64,000 bases of DNA from contig NC_080671.1 in assembly GCF_030247195.1 (NCBI RefSeq), positions 203,154,897-203,218,896 on the forward strand, in the 5' to 3' direction. The DNA is from Topomyia yanbarensis (lineage: Eukaryota > Arthropoda > Insecta > Diptera > Culicidae). Shown in pieces: positions 1 to 11,527 of this stretch (within the stretch, counting starts at the first letter, position 1; each line of letters begins with the position of its first letter). The position numbers and the translations under genes were made by a program. The notes below the pieces were generated by a model. That model did not search any database and was not told where the DNA came from. It was given only the letters and a program-made list of their open reading frames with translations.

Positions 1-375
1 AGAGGGAAGTGATACATGTATGAATTAGAATATAACGAAAAACTATTTCCAATATGTGTTCTTCTTTTATGATGAAATTAGATAATTGCAAATAACTTTT
101 TCTGATATACATTGATATTGCTAATAATACTGATGTTAAAACACATTGTTCTTATACAATATTTACAAGTTATCTGATCAAGTTTAGACGTTGGATTGCG
201 AAACATCTAGAAAATTGGCATATGTGGATTGATGTACAATGTCATGAAATTGTATGGTTCTATAATAAAAAATTCTCTAAAAAAATTATTAATGTTCGAC
301 AAAAGATCGCCTGATAAATAGTTTCAAAAGTGCTCGTATTTGGTTCTTTTAGATACGTTGTTCTGTTTGCACCAA

Positions 376-873
376 TTAAGGCTCAAGTTACCTCAAGGCT
401 TGGTAGTATGCGTAAGAAAAATTGTGTTCAGCTTTGCCACCAGATTATCCATTTAAACCTTTTCAAAACTCTAAAAGAAGAATATCAGTCGATTTATTAG
501 ATCATCACGATTCAATTCATGCAAAATACCTGCTGGAAAAACCATCGGCTTAGCTGGATGGTGCATTTGAAAAAGTGGCTGTGATTTTTTATCACACTAC
601 CACACCGAGCTGGGGTATGCACTACAACTGCGCAATGAAAAAACCACAGCCACTTTTTCAAAAGCACCGTTTAGCTAAGCCGATGGTTTTTCCAGCAGGT
701 ATTTTGCATGAATTGAATCGTGATGATCTAATAAATCGACTGATATTCTTCTTTTAGAGTTTTAAAAAGGTTTAAATGGATAATCCGGTGGCAAAGCTGA
801 ACACAAATTTTCCTACCCACACTACCAAGCGTTCAATTCTAACACATGCTTAAAAAAGGTAACTTGAACCTTA
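376..873. mobile_element. TTAA-flanked foldback MITE
   Basis: Long imperfect inverted repeat. The left arm begins TTAAGGCTCAAGTTACC and the right arm ends GGTAACTTGAACCTTAA. The arms are over 200 bp each, around a ~60 bp centre near 600. Both ends sit on TTAA, the target used by piggyBac-type elements. No transposase frame is present; the open frames on both strands are mirror images of the arms. It lies downstream of the Wnt5 stop. Confidence 0.8.
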
Positions 874-1087
874 ATGTGTTAATTCATCAATGCTGTTTGT
901 CGTTGCAATTGTAGATTTTTCATATGAATCTAGAGCACAGATAGAATTTTGAAGGAAGCATTTTGATAGTGACTTCTGCTCATTTTTGAGTTTTATATTT
1001 CTAATACAATGTTTTTTGTAGAGGATGAACGCAAGTCTACTATCATTAGATAAGTATTTGTAATAAACCATTCTAAGCTTATTTTCT

Positions 1088-1093
1088 TTTATT
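1088..1093 (-). terminator. Candidate Wnt5 polyadenylation signal
   Basis: AATAAA on the minus strand (TTTATT on plus), about 300 bases downstream of the Wnt5 stop. It is the first perfect signal I noticed downstream of the stop. In DNA this AT-rich the motif occurs by chance, so the assignment is tentative. Confidence 0.3.
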
Positions 1094-1391
1094 TGAACAA
1101 TGAAGTGTGTGTTCTGAATCTAACGGTAACTCTTATCCTTGATCATTTTACAGTTATAGTTTTAATGTAACTCCTAGAATATTCATACTAAGACAAAATT
1201 TCGCGCTGGCAAATAAATAATCTTTCTACACATCCCTAAATACATTCACACTAATCTCATACAGCATTAATTCGTCTGCTTTCACTTATTTCAGAGCCTC
1301 AAATCGAAAAACCGTCTTTGAAGAACAAGTTGGCATGCGTGTATTTTGAGTCGATTTGCAAGACATTAGGCTTACATTAGAACTACCGTAA

Positions 1392-1579
1392 TTATTTACA
1401 CGTATACTCCTCTATATGTCTCGTACATATATCACACTTCACCTGGCAGCACCACTGGAATTTACAGTTACAACGTTCCTTAACCACGATTTTTTTTGTA
1501 TTGTATCCTCTACCACAGCAGAGTATGGCGCATCCATCCAGACCAGACGAGATCTTGTTGCAAACGCGGCCGTGCGTAC
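1392..1579 (-). CDS. Wnt5: Wnt5 last exon: cysteine-rich C-terminus and stop
   Basis: 188 bp coding part of the terminal exon, after acceptor ATCTTTACAG. The first two bases complete Gly, followed by 61 codons and TAA at 1392-1394. The protein reads [20 protein letters not shown], then [10 protein letters not shown], then [18 protein letters not shown] and ends EEYTCK. The spacing of C, CC, CxC, WCC and CxxC matches the Wnt C-terminal domain that forms the second Frizzled contact. It is too short and lacks an ATG, so an ORF search on this strand misses it. It was found from the TGGTGCTGC (WCC) codons. Confidence 0.95.
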
Positions 1580-2002
1580 CTGTAAAGATAGGACATACAA
1601 TTATTTGATAGAAACTTAGAGTCTGGTTAGTTAAATTTTTTTTTTTTTAAAATGTTACAGCACAGAGAATAACAGCTACAATGAATTGTTCCATAAAACA
1701 TGTTCATATGAAAACGACACCATACCACGAGAGTTCGCGCGAGTGAATTATCATTCTACACTGAGAAATAAAAATATGCATAGTTAGCATACTTTTTATT
1801 CCCGTCTCTTTTCTTCTGCGGTGATTTTTATGCATTTTCATGCATATACTTCTAGTAAGCATTCAATGAGTGGATAGACCGAATATGTCCAATGCATAAA
1901 ATTTACAGGAGAAGAAACGAGAGGCAGATAGAAAAGTATGCTATCGATGCATAAATAAAATTCTGCGTGTACTCTCTTTTGCATACAAGACTTACATAGT
2001 GA

Positions 2003-2211
2003 TTAAGGTTGGACAGAGAAAGCGCAAAAATCGAAAACGAAAAAAGCAGTTTTCTTCCACACCGTATGTTAGATCTTCATAAAAATCAATCAGCTTGTGT
2101 AGAATGTTGTTACAGTACTGCTGATTGATTTTTATGAAGATCTAACACACGGTGTGGAAAAAAACTGCTTTTTTCGTTTTCGATTTTTGCGCTTTCTCTG
2201 TTCAACCTTAA
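2003..2211. mobile_element. 209 bp hairpin MITE flanked by TTAA
   Basis: Nearly perfect inverted repeat with ~90 bp arms. Left starts TTAAGGTTGGACAGAG, right ends CTCTGTTCAACCTTAA. The central loop is ~25 bp (around 2100). Ends coincide with TTAA on both sides. It lies inside the last Wnt5 intron and has no coding capacity. Confidence 0.85.
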
Positions 2212-3089
2212 AGAAAGTCTGCTGGCCGATCGTTGCGCAGGCTAGGTGAAAGTTGCAACCGTCAGATGTGATTGAAAAAATTACTTGGATGTCAGTTCCA
2301 GTGCGGATCCAGGGAGAGGGTCCTGGGGGTCCGGACCCCTCCCGAAATTTTTTATCTCAATGAGAAATTTTAAAATACTTTTTCTATTTTAAATTCGTTC
2401 TAAATTCCAAATCATTTCAAACCAGATTCGACAACCAAAACTTATTTTAATTAAAAAGGGTATTACATATTACATAATGTACATTGAACATTTCAAAATC
2501 GAAATTTCGGACTCTCTCCTAGTCACTTCTCATTGATAATAAAAAGTAGCCACACAATAGGATAATTCCAGAATATAATACATCACGGAGAACTATACTA
2601 ATACTCCATGTATCGGAAACCGTCTTCCGGAAAGTACTATTTTCCAGAAAACCGTTTCTCCGAAAAATATCAAAAAACATTAAAACTACGTTGATGTCAT
2701 ATTAACTTTTTTAGAAAAACCAGCTATCAATGAGAACTGACCTTCAAAACAAGTTGTTTTGTAATCACATCTGCAAGTAGCATCTTGCACTCAGCCGGTG
2801 CTACAATCGGCCAACAGACTTCCAGTAATCGGGCACTACTTTTCTTGCGAAACAACGCGCAGGACTACGGGAAATCTGGAGATAATTTGGAATAGGACGT
2901 AAGTAACATTGAGAGCATCTTTTTGTTTACGTTCTCTTTCGATTATTACGACGTAACTATAACCTTTTACACCAATTTACCAGTACATATCGAAAGCCGA
3001 TGGTTATTAGAGTTGAGTACTAAATGTTGAATCGACCTCATTGTTCCTTACGTCCTATTCTAAATGTTTTCTAGAAATAGTGTTTTCAT

Positions 3090-3354
3090 ATTAGTCATGC
3101 GTGCGTTTCGACTTCGTCTCATCAGAAACCAGCACTAACTTTGTGTCGGAATAGATTAGCGCCGACTTGACGCTAGATCCCTAAAACTGAAACACTTGGC
3201 TTAGCAGGTGAAATATAGTATAGTGCTTTCGCATAGGCCTGCTAAGCCAAGACAAGTTTCTGCTTCATAGTGTGTTTTAGTTTTAGGGATTTAGCCTCAA
3301 GCCGGCGCTAATCTGTTTCTGAAGAGACGAAGTCGAAACGCACCCATGACTAAT
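3090..3354. mobile_element. 265 bp inverted-repeat MITE (GTTTCGACTTCGTCTC family)
   Basis: Left end ATTAGTCATGCGTGCGTTTC and right end GAAACGCACCCATGACTAAT are near-perfect inverted repeats, and much of the interior is also palindromic (TTGGCTTAGCAGG / CCTGCTAAGCCAA). Relics of the same terminal motif (TTTCGACTTCGTCTC) occur near 3550-3575 and 33058-33080, so the family is dispersed. Confidence 0.75.
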
Positions 3355-3676
3355 AAGTTAGTATTTGTGTCCTTCATGCACAAAGTCTGGTTTTACCAAA
3401 AAATTTCGCCCTAGTGAGAAATTTTGGTGTTTACCCTATTTTTCTCCTTACTAGTCCTTAGGGTGAAATATAGCATAGTGTTTTCGTTTATTTTGGAGCT
3501 AACGTCAATCCAGCGCTAGCTTGGTCCTGTCACTAAGTTAGTGCCGGAATCTGATGAGACGAGGTCGAAACACAAATTTGATAACTAATTTAATTTCAGA
3601 TGTTTCTGTTACCACCAAACAAGGTAAAACGACGGAAATCCATCCATAAAGAACGGATCTATGAGCGTTCACAATA

Positions 3677-6259
3677 CAGTAAGATTCCGTTTTTGGCACG
3701 TTCCGTTTTTGGCATGCTCCCATTTTAACACACTCCGATTTTGGCAACAAATGGGTTCCGTTTTTGGTAACATTCTTGTTGTACATAATAAGCCATTGAA
3801 AAATGTGCAGTAGATTTTTTTTTCGTATCAATTGACATCACAGTTGACTTTATTTCCAAACATGGGACTCATATTAACCCTGAAAGGCGCAAATATTTTT
3901 TTTTTCAAATATTGTTAAAATTGTCTCAGTTTGAATACATTACTGTGATAATTTTGAGATGTTTTTCGAAATGTTGTTTTAAAACAGCGTTATGCATTCA
4001 AGGGTTAGCTATATTTTACACTATACGTGTCGTATTTATTAAGTACAATAAGAATAGAACTGTATTATTTATGTAAAATATAACTGGTAACAGTGTAACT
4101 AGTGTCTGATGGAATCAATTTTTATAGTAAGACCCAGAGTCTGTTCACTTTAAGAGTCAAGTACAGAGGAATGCGCTACGCTGCATAATAGGACTACACA
4201 CCAAAAATAATGAAATTTAAACGACATGTAAATCAATACGAACGTAAACATACAAAGATTGAATCAAAAATTTGATTGAAAATTACGTTAAAATCAATGC
4301 ACTCAATTGGAGCAATTTTACACTTTCATTAAATTACATGTCATTCATTTAACAGCAATATTCGAGTAAAAATACATTTATGTGCATTGGTTCTCCGTTT
4401 AAAGAAACTCTAATTTTCAATCCACGTGTAAAATTATAGTAAAATTCGTTGAAGAAAGCACGAAAAGTTGTGGTGGAACTTAATTTTACATTTATATTGA
4501 TGCTCCAAATATGTGCATGAAAATTAACTTAAAATTACAAAATATTTTTAAAATAAAATTTGGCTATAAAACTATCATTAAACCACAATTGTTACTAGGG
4601 TAGTAACACTACGAGCTTCTTTCTCTTTCGATTATTACGACGTCACTGCAAAACTTGGCACTAAATTGTCAGTACACATCGAAAGCCCGTATTTAAGAAT
4701 ACAAAACTGATAGCTCCCAAATAGTTTGTTTAGCTTCATGATGTCTTTGGCAAATTTGTTAGTTTTTTTTCGCGATTTTTTTAAATGAATGTAATTAGGG
4801 TGGTCCTTGTGGTTAGGGTGTTCAAAGTATCGACTGTTTAGATGTGTGAAGTTTACCTGCGCAATGCCCTACAATATAATAACACAAATAGATTGAAGCA
4901 AGTTTGCTGAATAAACAAGGCTATCTATAACGGTTAATTTGTGATGTTTTTTAAGATTTTGGGTAGGGTGGCTCTTGAAAAATTGTTCATTAATTTTTAG
5001 AAAGAAGGATAACAGCTCCAGTAGCGAAATCAACACTACCATGCAGTGAATTGTTTGAGTTTTGACGTTCAGTGGACCGAAGAAAACCGATTAGAATTAA
5101 ATGATATGTTACACCTCCGTAATGAGGGCGTTCTACTCGAGAAATGCGCGAAGATTGGGAGAATTCTACTGGACGACGCACAGTGTCGTACAAAATCTCA
5201 ACATAATATTTTGTGGATTTTTCATGATTTAATATTTTCCTCTGTTTGTGAACAGGTTTAATAGAGTCTTCTCAAAATATTAAGTCTTGAGGACAGGACA
5301 AAAGATAGATTTTTTACAGACCTTCAAAAGTGAAATAGATGATCAATTCTGGAAAAAATTGTGTTCAAACCAGTGTTATTCAAATGAATATATCGTTTTA
5401 GTTAAGATTCCGATTAGAGTCGAACTGATTTCATTAGTAAGATTATTCGGTGGACTTATATTTACCATTCAATTTAGTCGATCCAAGGCTTTTTTCTCAG
5501 TCAATCTTTTTGAAGAACAAATAATAAATCGTGCATTAAATTAAAATTATTTATTCAGAGCGGCTGTACTTTTTTAGAAACAGTTCGGAAAGATCACTTG
5601 TAGTTCATGATTCTTGAAAATTAGTGTACTTTTCGAAAATAAATGTCTTGTTTTGCCCGAGGCATGAAAAAAGGTGATTTTTCATGATATGTCTAAAGGA
5701 GGCGCATGGTAATGTTTGATTACCCAGGGTTCGCAATATAATTTATAAATGTCTCTTAGCATTATCAACAATTGAAAAACAATTGAACAATCGAAAAATG
5801 TGTATTCTGCTAAAAATACACCAAACCAATTTTTTTTTTAAATGAATTTTTAGATATGGTGAACTTTATATTCATAAATGTTGAATTTTCAAACCACCCT
5901 AGGTGCCAAAATTTCGAGATAAAAAATAAAAAATTACACCAAATATGAATTCAGCGACGTAAAACTACCTCGATGTGAGATTTTCATCAAACTCAAACCC
6001 CTTTTGATGTTTTGTCCGACTTTTGTATGGAAGGTTATCACTGTGCGACAATTGAATTTGATAAAAACATGAATAAAATTGAATTTTCTTATTTTTTTCT
6101 TTCATTTCATTCCATTTTACACATGATAAAAATCCTTGAAACATTTTTGGAGTCGTAAATTGAAAATCCAAAACTTAAAAATAAGGCTCCATTTTTGGCA
6201 CGGTTCCGGTTTTGGCAACTGAAAAAAATAAAATTGTTGCCAAAAACGGAATCGTACTG
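3677..6259 (+). mobile_element. 2.6 kb TA-flanked TIR element (CAGTA…CCGTTTTTGGCA)
   Basis: Left end CAGTAAGATTCCGTTTTTGG and right end (reverse complement) CAGTACGATTCCGTTTTTGG form a TIR of about 24 bp with one mismatch. A TA dinucleotide lies immediately outside both ends. CAGT termini with TA target duplication are typical of pogo/Tc1-mariner elements. Extra CCGTTTTTGGCA-like motifs are repeated near both ends, as in transposase-binding subterminal repeats. The inside carries a two-exon reading frame at 5046-5544 that I do not recognise as a DDE transposase. Confidence 0.7.
5046..5544 (+). CDS. Unrecognised two-exon reading frame inside the CAGT element
   Basis: Two frames on the plus strand look like exons. 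The first (about 5046-5255) runs through TEENRLELNDMLHLRNEG and LLDDAQCRTKSQHN to ...CEQ and ends at CAG|GTTTAA. The second (5320-5544) follows TTTTTTACAG, begins TFKSEIDDQFWKKL and ends INRALN-stop. The 64 bp between them starts with GT and ends with AG after a T-run, and the join is phase 0. This is the size and form of a short mosquito intron. No good ATG is visible at the front, so a further 5' exon is needed if the frame is real. I cannot name the family. It could be a captured host gene fragment or an accessory protein of the element. Confidence 0.35.
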
Positions 6260-6261
6260 TA

Positions 6262-8410
6262 GTTACGCAAAACCGTGACATAGACAGATTTTAAAATATT
6301 GATACTACCGATTACATCTACATCGCCGAGTGTTATCAACACTCATCGAATTGATCCAATTCAATCACAACACAGAGCATCCTGCAATATGAGCGCTCTC
6401 AGTTTTTCATTATCTTTTTGGCCTTAGATATCAACCACAAACATTCATTTTGCGTTAGTAGTCTATGTTTTGACGTTTCTTCTCATCTTTAAGACTCGAG
6501 AGCAATAGCCATCCTTAAATTTACAAAGTGGACGTTCCCGTTCCCGCTTTGAATTATCGTCATTGCAAGTAGATTTTTAATTTTTTATGAAGAAAAATCA
6601 TCAAATACAGCGTCACCTAAAACCATAAATATGAAATTGCAACTTTTCTTCAATCATTGCGTCAATCTTTTCTATTGAGCGTTTTCGGAACCATTTGTAC
6701 CAATTGAAGTGAAATTTGCAAGGAACCTTTTTAACTACTCAAACTGTAACGCGGTGTTTCGGTCGAACAACTGTATTAAAAAAAAATCGGCATTTGTAAA
6801 ACTAGGATATGAAAGAATAGACTTTTTTCCTTTGATCTGCAACCAAAAGCAAAATAATCGGCAGAATCTAGAATAACTTTTTGTTTTAAAGTTTTTTGCT
6901 TGAAAGCTAGGTTTTACAGTAAACTAGTTCACATTTTGCCACTAGGTGGTACTATGAACATACTATTAAAAGTGAGAATCAGACAGAAAGTTTATTTTGT
7001 TGCAACTTTGTTGAAATCATCCGGAAAAATTAATGAACATGTTATAGGTTTTTACGATGTTGATTTACAAGAACTTACAAAACATGTATTCAGATGAATT
7101 CAAGTGTTTACAAATTTCTATTTTAAGCGGAAAAATTAAACTTTCAGATTCCACCGATTCTTGGGTGCCAATGATATTTTATGAAAATGGAGGTATAGAG
7201 AAGTGTTTACCAAGCTCATTCGATGTTCATACCCTTTTAATATGCTGCTTAATATAGTAAACCGATTTGATCTTTTGTATCATGTATTTGTGTCTTATTT
7301 TCTTTTTGCAGGGAATGGTTAATTAAATCTAGAATTACTTTTTTCGGATCAGATTCTGCCTGGTAAATGTAGATCTTTCAAGTTTTGAAATATATTTTAA
7401 TTCTTAAAACAATATATTAATTCTATGACGAATTTTAAAAACATAATCTGTAAATAAAATTTTTAATCAAAACATGCTCTATCTCGAATATACAGAAACT
7501 ACAAAGTTTGCATCTTCGGAAAATATATTTGGAATAATAGGACTTACAATTTTCTCGAAGACACCACATTTCTTTCTAGCTTTATTAAAAAGTTGATAGA
7601 ATCGCCGCGTTAGCGACTGAATTCCGAACTAGTATGGCTCAACCTAATAAAGCGCTAGGTGCTATACAGCAACTTTTCCGAAGACACCTTAACTCTATAA
7701 CGAAAGATAATAATTGATTCCACTTTTTTTAATTTTCCGACCATAATGTACCGTTTTTACTTGATCCCTTATTGCTCGGTCAACTTTCACTGTAGAGAAA
7801 TGACTCTTTCACTAGAATTTCCGAAAAATTACGCTAACAATATACATTCGTGCAAGAATTATATATTAGATAGAAATAGCCATACATCGCAAGTATGTGA
7901 GAGGCAGTCATCTTCAGGAAAGACGGTTTGGGCCGAAACGTCAACGTACAACGCAATCCAACTAAAACAGTATTATATCGAGTTCACCGATATGTGAGCT
8001 ACAGCATAACATTTACTGATGGTGAATCGAGACTATATTTTCTAAAAACCTCGGAAAACGAGAAAACTCAAATTTCCATAATACACAATGTGGTTAGCTC
8101 CTTTGGGCGCCAGCTAGTACTGGGGTTATCTCTATCGTCAACTTTGACTGCTAATAGCAAAAAATCTAGAAATTATTTTCAAATTTCTCAAATGACAGTC
8201 CACTTGGATTATTTAGAACTATTAAAAAAATGCAAAAATGTCAATTTCGGAAAAAAAAATGTGGGTTATCCCCCTTTGGACGCCAGCCATTCATTTCGCG
8301 AATTTTAAGTCACCCCAAAAAATTTTAACATAAGCTTAAAGTCCTCATTATACTCTAAACATACAAACCTGCCCCCAATAAAGTTGTTACAAAGAGCTTT
8401 ATAGCTCTTT
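6262..8410. other. Intronic DNA without a recognised gene
   Basis: Last Wnt5 intron. Plus-strand frames at 7057-7257 (containing STDSWVPMIFYENGG) and 7928-8308 are open but match nothing I know and lack convincing starts. A possible acceptor (AAACTTTCAG) precedes the STDSWVP segment. Two similar phrases, GGGTTATC/TCCTTTGGRCGCCAGC near 8100 and 8265, suggest a decayed repeat. Confidence 0.4.
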
Positions 8411-9692
8411 TTTGCCTTTCTCAATATACAGGTATTGCAATTGCTCTGAAAACCGACTTCTTAACGGAGGCCCGGAGGACCGAGTGACATACACCATTCG
8501 ATTCAGTTCGCCGAGTTCGGCAAATGGCTGTGCGTGTGTACGTATGTATGTATGTATATATGTGCGTCTGTGTGTGTGTATGTGACCAAAAATTTCACTC
8601 GTTTTTCTCAGAGATGGCGGAACCGATTTTGACAAACTTAGTCTCAAATGAAAGGTACAACATTCCCATAGGCTGCTATTGAATTTCTTATGGATCCAAT
8701 TTCCGGTTCCAGAATTACAGGGTGATGAGTACGATCACGCAGAAATTTTTTCCAAAATGTGACCACAACTACTTCGATTTGTAGTATTAGGTCACTAACA
8801 GTCATTCAAAGTCTCCTTGCCCACATTGGCCACCATCATCGGTACCAGAAGCCCCGACGGAAGTATCTAAATTCAGAATAACATTCAAGGTTTCTCGGAA
8901 ATGACTAGACCGATTCAACCAAACTTAGTCTCAAATGAAAGGTGTTGAGCCCCCGTAAATAGCTATTAAATTTCATCCCGATCCTATTAGCTCTGGAGTT
9001 ACGGGTTGTGGCGTGCGATCACATAGCAAATTGCGATTCAAACCGATACTCCGATGAAAGCAAAAAAGGTAAAAATTTCGCTAAAATGTCTCTCAAAGAA
9101 TTTAAATTTGCAGTTATAGGTCACCGACGGCCAACCAAACTTTCGTTGACTACATTGACCACCATAGACAGTTCCAGAAGTGCCCGGGAAAAGCGGCCAT
9201 CTTTCATAAATTAACGAACTCACATCAGTTTCCCGGAAACGGTTGGGCCGAGTTTCACAAACTTAGTCCCAAATGATTGCTATAATATCCCCACAGATGT
9301 CTACAAAATACGTACGGATCGCTTATATGGTTCCGGAAATATAGACTAAACCGTCCGGGCACATATGAAATTCCCATATAAGCCGGAACTCAATTTTTTT
9401 TAAGGGGGGACCCCATGAAATTTCAGAAATCGAATTCGTATTTTTGATGCGAAACGTCTTTAATATGCATGAAACGTCGAGATTTTATGTTATCTCGAAA
9501 TATTTTTTTTACAAAAATCGATTTTTTTGCAAGATTTTAGAATTTTTTTTCTTGTATATAGTTGTCATGTCATGTATAATAAAATTGTAATGTATACATT
9601 TGAAAGCTTTTAATAAATATAAACAACTAAAAAATTCGCGTGTTCATGATTGAGAAAGGCACAATTGCACCGCTAGGTGGATTAAAACAGGT
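8411..9692 (+). mobile_element. Full-length copy of the TGCCTTTCTC…TTAAAACAGG repeat family
   Basis: The left end reads TGCCTTTCTCAATATACAGG. It is followed by the family's internal blocks CCCGGAGGACCGAGTG, a TATG/TGTG microsatellite at ~8535-8585, CTCAGAGATGGCGGAACCG and several diverged ~250 bp repeats of AACTTAGTCTCAAATGAAAG. The right end is GAGAAAGGCACAATTGCACC then GCTAGGTGGATTAAAACAGG. The same ends bound the insertion at 53662-54649, where an empty allele proves mobility. No coding capacity seen; the ~60-80 codon frames in it are incidental. Confidence 0.75.
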
Positions 9693-9821
9693 TTTTTATT
9701 TTACAATTGTCATTTTATCATGGAAAAATATGAATATTTTTCAATGCATCCATTACAAATCGAAAAGGTGTATTCTATTTTCAACCACTTCCAAAGGAGG
9801 TAAAATAGAATTATATAATAT

Positions 9822-10066
9822 AATTATTATATTATATTATATTATATTATATTATATTATATTATATTATATTATATTATATTATATTATATTATATTAT
9901 ATTATATTATATTATATTATATTATATTATATTATATTATATTATATTATATTATATTATATTATATTATATTATATTATATTATATTATATTATATTAT
10001 ATTATATTATATTATATTATATTATATTATATTATATTATATTATATTATATTATATTATATTATA
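9822..10066. repeat. (ATTAT)n pentanucleotide array, ~245 bp
   Basis: About 48 nearly uninterrupted copies of the 5-mer ATTAT. Both strands stay open through it, giving a meaningless Ile/Leu/Tyr reading frame. It lies directly beyond the right end of the preceding mobile element. Confidence 0.97.
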
Positions 10067-10334
10067 TAAATATGAAAACATGAAGTTTCTGAAAAAATTG
10101 AATATTTTGCGAAATTTAAGACACCTCATAAAGTTACTAGTTATAGTCCTAAGTTTACTCTTAAATCCATCCATGCAAACCTAAATTAGGTTGTTGCAAA
10201 AAGCAATAATGCTCATAAAATTGTTCAATTTTTTCAAGGTTTAATATGAATGTTTTCCTATGTATCGATTACAAATAAAAAATTACATTCTAAACAGAAA
10301 TAAATTTTATCATGTTAATCCAAAGTTAGAGATT

Positions 10335-10560
10335 TTAGGATTTGGGGAATAATCTAGAACGTTACGTAACGTTACGTAACATGTTTTACTGAAGAAGAAA
10401 AATTTCCAAGAAACGTAATAGGAGAGGAGGCGATAGAGAAATTTGTGACAATTTGTTACGTTGAGGGACGGGAGAGTCAATTTCCAGTAATTTTTATTTC
10501 TTATCCACAAAGGATTGACTTCATCTTAGATTGTTCATAGGGAGGGAGTGAACAATGTGC
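10335..10560. repeat. Dispersed repeat related to 57000-57215
   Basis: Shared phrases (TAGAACGTTACGTAAC…, ACATGTTTTACTGAAGAAG, TGTGACAATTTGTTACG, GGGAGAGTCAATTT) recur in the same order at 57050-57190. Both look like decayed copies of one MITE family with GGGAGTCAATTT near one end. No gene. Confidence 0.5.
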
Positions 10561-10875
10561 TGTATCTAATAGGTGTGGGCAACCGCGTATTACCTAATGT
10601 TTGGTTGTTAGAATAAACTAATTTGATGGAAACAGGGATCTGTTAAGGCTTGTTTTTTTCTACGGATAGTGCATTCGATATTTTGATAGATATATTTCGA
10701 GAATGTGCTGTTTATCAAATAGAATTATAACTACTAGATGTCGCAAGGCGGCAGTGTCTTGTACCAACCCTAATCTAGTATTCTGTATCTAAATACTGTA
10801 CGCAAAACCATTCAGTCGATCCAAAGTATATTAACAAGTAGATTTTGAGATTTACTCAGTACATGTTAAGCTTAC

Positions 10876-11043
10876 CTGGCCATTTAAGCTGCCTATTATT
10901 TCGACACCAATCGGGACTCTCGTCTAGGTACACCAAATCCAACGGTGTGGGTATTTTGTATCTAGGATCCTTGACCTGCAGTCTTCCACGCTTGTTGATT
11001 TTTACTTGAGTGGCCTCGTCATACTTTTCTCGAAGAAAGTCAC
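10876..11043 (-). CDS. Wnt5: Wnt5 exon with RGRLQ and LVYLDESPDWC blocks
   Basis: 168 bp exon from acceptor TTATCAACAG to donor GTAAGC. It enters in phase 1 (completing a Gly codon) and leaves in phase 1 (first base of a Gly codon). It reads DFLREKYDEATQVKINKRGR followed by LQVKDPRYKIP and LVYLDESPDWCRNN, then LKWPG across the junction. These are the family's L..KYD.A..V, RG.L and DL.Y...SP.FC blocks. LYLDESPDWC with Trp rather than Phe, and the WPG|THGR junction, favour Wnt5. A 9.3 kb intron separates it from the last exon. Confidence 0.95.
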
Positions 11044-11100
11044 CTGTTGATAAAACAAATTCGTACATTGTTTTTGTGCACAGATTTAAAGGATATTTAC

Positions 11101-11203
11101 CAATTTCCCTAACCGATGTTAACTGCTGCCAACATGTAATTAGACTACATGAACCGGATACTCCGTGGCATTTGCATATGATCCGTGATTTTTTGATGAC
11201 AGC
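11101..11203 (-). CDS. Wnt5: Wnt5 exon with the lipidated CKCHGVSGSC hairpin
   Basis: 103 bp exon, phase 0 entry after acceptor GCATTTAG and phase 1 exit at donor GTAAAT. It encodes 34 residues, including AVIKKSRIICKCHGVSGSC and SLITCWQQLTSVREIG. CKCHGVSGSC matches the Wnt signature pattern exactly. The conserved serine of this hairpin is the one palmitoleoylated by Porcupine in other Wnts, which is needed for secretion and Frizzled binding (established for the family). The intron before it is 144 bp and the one after it 57 bp, so this stretch has kept compact dipteran introns. Confidence 0.96.
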
Positions 11204-11347
11204 CTAAATGCAGTGGCAAAACAAGAAATATGAAGCGTATTAGAAGGGATCGGTATGTTCGTGAAGGGAATCTGTTAGTAATGATCACATTTGAAAAGGG
11301 GTGATATAACAATTGTTTGTGATGAAATTAGCAAATGGTAAACTCAC

Positions 11348-11527
11348 CCTTCGCCCAGCTTCGTTGTTATGCAAATTCATCAATGCACGCGCCTTAGCCG
11401 ACGCACTGAATTTGACGCCGTTGAGCGTTTTTTCTGGCTTTCGGAACATTTTCTTCAGTTTATCATAAATGTTGAAATGCTTGAGGTTGAATACTTCCGA
11501 GTTAGTGATTTCCTTGTTTATTTTTTC
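11348..11527 (-). CDS. Wnt5: Wnt5 exon: end of insert and ARALMNLHNNEAGRR block
   Basis: 180 bp, exactly 60 codons, phase 0 at both ends. Acceptor is GTAATTGCAG, donor is GTGAGT. The first ~45 residues (EKINKEITNS... to NGVKFSAS) complete the Wnt5-type insert and are lysine-rich. The last 15 residues, ARALMNLHNNEAGRR, are one of the most conserved Wnt blocks. It lies 8.4 kb downstream of the previous exon, separated by an intron full of mobile elements. An apparent ATG-like start just upstream is only a TTG inside the intron. Confidence 0.93.

Noticed and set aside
575..757. 60-codon plus frame near the left edge
   Set aside because: It lies within the arms of the TTAA foldback element and mirrors sequence on the other arm.
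1416..1619. 67-codon plus frame [10 protein letters not shown]…
   Set aside because: It is the antisense shadow of the last Wnt5 exon.
11010..11207. 65-codon plus frame
   Set aside because: Antisense shadow of the CKCHGVSGSC exon and the 57 bp intron of Wnt5.
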